Shown piece after piece: positions 23,529 to 24,428 of a DNA stretch of 24,428 nucleotides. Position numbers and translations under genes: made by a program. The stretch covers positions 1 to 24,428 of the forward strand of contig JALHTX010000257.1 in the NCBI GenBank assembly GCA_022866015.1. The letters are read 5' to 3'. The notes beneath the pieces were generated by a model, which saw nothing but the letters and a program-made list of their open reading frames with translations, made no database searches and had not been told where the DNA came from. The stretch's first letter is position 1. Every line of letters begins with the position of its first letter. The DNA is from Thermoplasmatota archaeon. GTDB lineage: Archaea > Thermoplasmatota > E2 > DHVEG-1.

Positions 23529-23648
23529 TATATTATAATTATATTTTTTATTGTATAAAAATCTTTCCTTTTTTTTCTTAATTCTATTTTGTTAACTCAG
23601 ATTTCATTTATCTTTTTTATTATTGGATTATAAAATAGTTAAACAATC

Positions 23649-23674
23649 TAATATAATTATTTAATATAATTATT
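23649..23674 (+). repeat. 13-bp perfect tandem repeat
   Basis: TAATATAATTATT is repeated twice, head to tail, with no mismatch. It is AT-only, so it is a weak signal. The surrounding 23530-23740 is AT-rich and shows no gene. Confidence 0.4.
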
Positions 23675-23740
23675 GCTAAAACCACATGAATATAAAAGCT
23701 AAACCAATTAAAGACGTTAATTAAGCAAAGCCTTAAAAGT

Positions 23741-23806
23741 ACTGTACCATTTTTGTATCATTTTTAAGGAGAAATGTGGTACAGTTTTGATACAAAAAAT
23801 GATACA
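23741..23806. promoter_or_regulatory. Five-heptamer operator array / interleaved inverted repeats
   Basis: TGTACCA (23743) and TGTATCA (23754) stand 11 bp apart. TGGTACA (23777), TGATACA (23788) and TGATACA (23800) face them in the opposite orientation, spaced 11 and 12 bp. As inverted repeats they give a 9-bp stem (23741-23749 with 23777-23785) interleaved with a 12-bp stem (23754-23765 with 23795-23806), both perfect, which is the topology of an H-type pseudoknot. The central loop holds AAGGAG and the ATG of a 31-codon frame. Helix-phased heptamers point to a DNA operator; the interleaving equally allows an RNA switch. It lies about 155-220 bp upstream of hps. Confidence 0.5.
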
Positions 23807-23869
23807 ATAAAATTAGATCAGATTAAGGTAGAAAAAGAAAATTTGATGGGAGTTGTAATAGGACTCTAA
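23774..23869 (+). CDS. Possible 31-aa leader peptide ahead of hps
   Basis: The frame starts at ATG 23774, with AAGGAG 2 nt upstream, and encodes MWYSFDTKNDTIKLDQIKVE followed by KENLMGVVIGL. The start lies inside the inverted-repeat array, so translation could be coupled to its folding. The ribosome site is close to the ATG, and no family is recognised. It may also be the start of a decayed gene. Confidence 0.3.
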   Translation: MWYSFDTKNDTIKLDQIKVEKENLMGVVIGL

Positions 23870-23925
23870 AATTTAATAGATGCATGCGAAAAAACAGGTT
23901 ATTTTACCTCATTAAAATAAGCACT

Positions 23926-23939
23926 ATCTTTTAAATAAC
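23926..23939 (+). promoter_or_regulatory. TATA box of hps
   Basis: ATCTTTTAAATAAC is centred about 28 bp upstream of the hps ATG, so the transcript should be leaderless. No Shine-Dalgarno precedes the gene. Confidence 0.55.
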
Positions 23940-23960
23940 GAGTTGTTTATTCCTTTTTTA

Positions 23961-24428
23961 ATGAAACCAATACTGCAAGTAGCATTAGACTTACTTAATG
24001 AACATAGAGCAATACAAATCGCTAAAGAAAGTGTAAAAGGTGGTGCAGACTGGTTAGAAGCAGGAACACCTCTAATTAAAAGCGAAGGAATGGATATAAT
24101 TCGAAAACTAAGAGAGGCTTTCCCAGATAAAACAATTATTGCAGATATGAAAACGATGGATACAGGTGCTTTAGAAACAGAGATGGCTGCAAAAGCAGGA
24201 GCAGATGTAGTTGTACTACTTGCTGCAGCAGATAATTCAACAATACAGGATGCAATAAAATCAGCTCGAAAATATGGTATAAAAATAATGATAGATTTAA
24301 TAGGGGTTAAAGATAAAATAAAACGAGCGCAAGAACTAGAAGAACTTGGAATTGATTATATATGCATTCATATTGGAATCGATGAACAGATGATTGGTAA
24401 AAAACCACTAGAAATATTAAAAGAAATA
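23961..24428 (+). CDS. hps: 3-hexulose-6-phosphate synthase, cut by the window end
   Basis: The first 156 codons are in view and the frame is open at the end. The product begins MKPILQVALDLLNEHRAIQI, with DWLEAGTPLIKSEGMD and the active-site strand TIIADMKTMDTG. It then has GADVVVLLAAADNSTIQDA and IMIDLIGVKDK, the OMP-decarboxylase-fold order of hexulose-phosphate synthases. The enzyme joins formaldehyde and ribulose 5-phosphate to hexulose 6-phosphate. In archaea it usually runs backward, making ribulose 5-phosphate for nucleotides while releasing formaldehyde, which the FolD/C1 pathways can use. It may be fused to a RraA or Phi domain further on, as in many archaea; this is not visible here. 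Confidence 0.93.
   Translation, partial: MKPILQVALDLLNEHRAIQIAKESVKGGADWLEAGTPLIKSEGMDIIRKLREAFPDKTIIADMKTMDTGALETEMAAKAGADVVVLLAAADNSTIQDAIKSARKYGIKIMIDLIGVKDKIKRAQELEELGIDYICIHIGIDEQMIGKKPLEILKEI

Noticed and set aside
1..24428. CRISPR array, tRNA or rRNA genes.
   Set aside because: No regularly spaced repeats with unique spacers, and no complete tRNA cloverleaf or rRNA segment was seen on either strand.

Overview
The window is archaeal. It is about 70% A+T and carries eS8, SRP19, an archaeal-type proteasome beta subunit, the KH-domain beta-CASP termination nuclease aCPSF1 and archaeal/eukaryal Elp3. TATA-like boxes lie 24-30 bp upstream of several start codons, which suggests leaderless mRNAs. 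The proteasome subunit has Glu at position 17 of the mature chain, as I recall for Thermoplasma. A member of Thermoplasmatota or another euryarchaeal group is my guess; the sequence alone does not settle the lineage.

Layout. 1-2800: GTP-type PEP carboxykinase, a 47-residue zinc-ribbon protein and a frameshifted membrane-anchored protein. 2800-4340: AT-rich intergenic DNA with hairpins that resemble IS200/IS605 right ends, a PIN-domain nuclease and a GC-rich structured RNA candidate. 4337-9102: two unassigned archaeal proteins, then a minus-strand run of aCPSF1, proteasome beta and a TrkA-type potassium-channel regulator. 9463-10684: a C-terminally short serine recombinase between 23-bp inverted repeats. 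10980-11662: SRP19 and ribosomal protein eS8. 17032-19529: a DUF89 phosphatase and Elp3. 19647-21413: a two-gene ABC exporter. 21423-23351: FolD, a SAM methyltransferase and a 54-residue protein. 23961-end: the start of 3-hexulose-6-phosphate synthase, downstream of an unusual array of phased heptamers.

The main discovery is an intact-looking 5,098-bp transposon at 11708-16805. It has 46-bp imperfect terminal inverted repeats (38/46 identical) that start GGTACTGTGTAA, and a perfect 8-bp target duplication TGTTGGTT on both sides. Near its right end is an IS6/IS240-like DDE transposase with an N-terminal SWIM zinc finger. Unlike ordinary IS6 elements (about 0.8-1 kb, transposase only), it carries a divergent five-gene operon: an RHH regulator, a Panacea/DUF4065-like protein, a three-helix membrane protein, a PD-(D/E)XK-like nuclease and a tRNA-guanine-transglycosylase-like protein. 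This reads as a toxin-antitoxin or defence module carried as cargo; the function is inferred. At the end of the operon, a 12-bp hairpin holds in its loop a 17-nt sequence complementary to the start of the transposase mRNA, so it could be an antisense brake on transposition.
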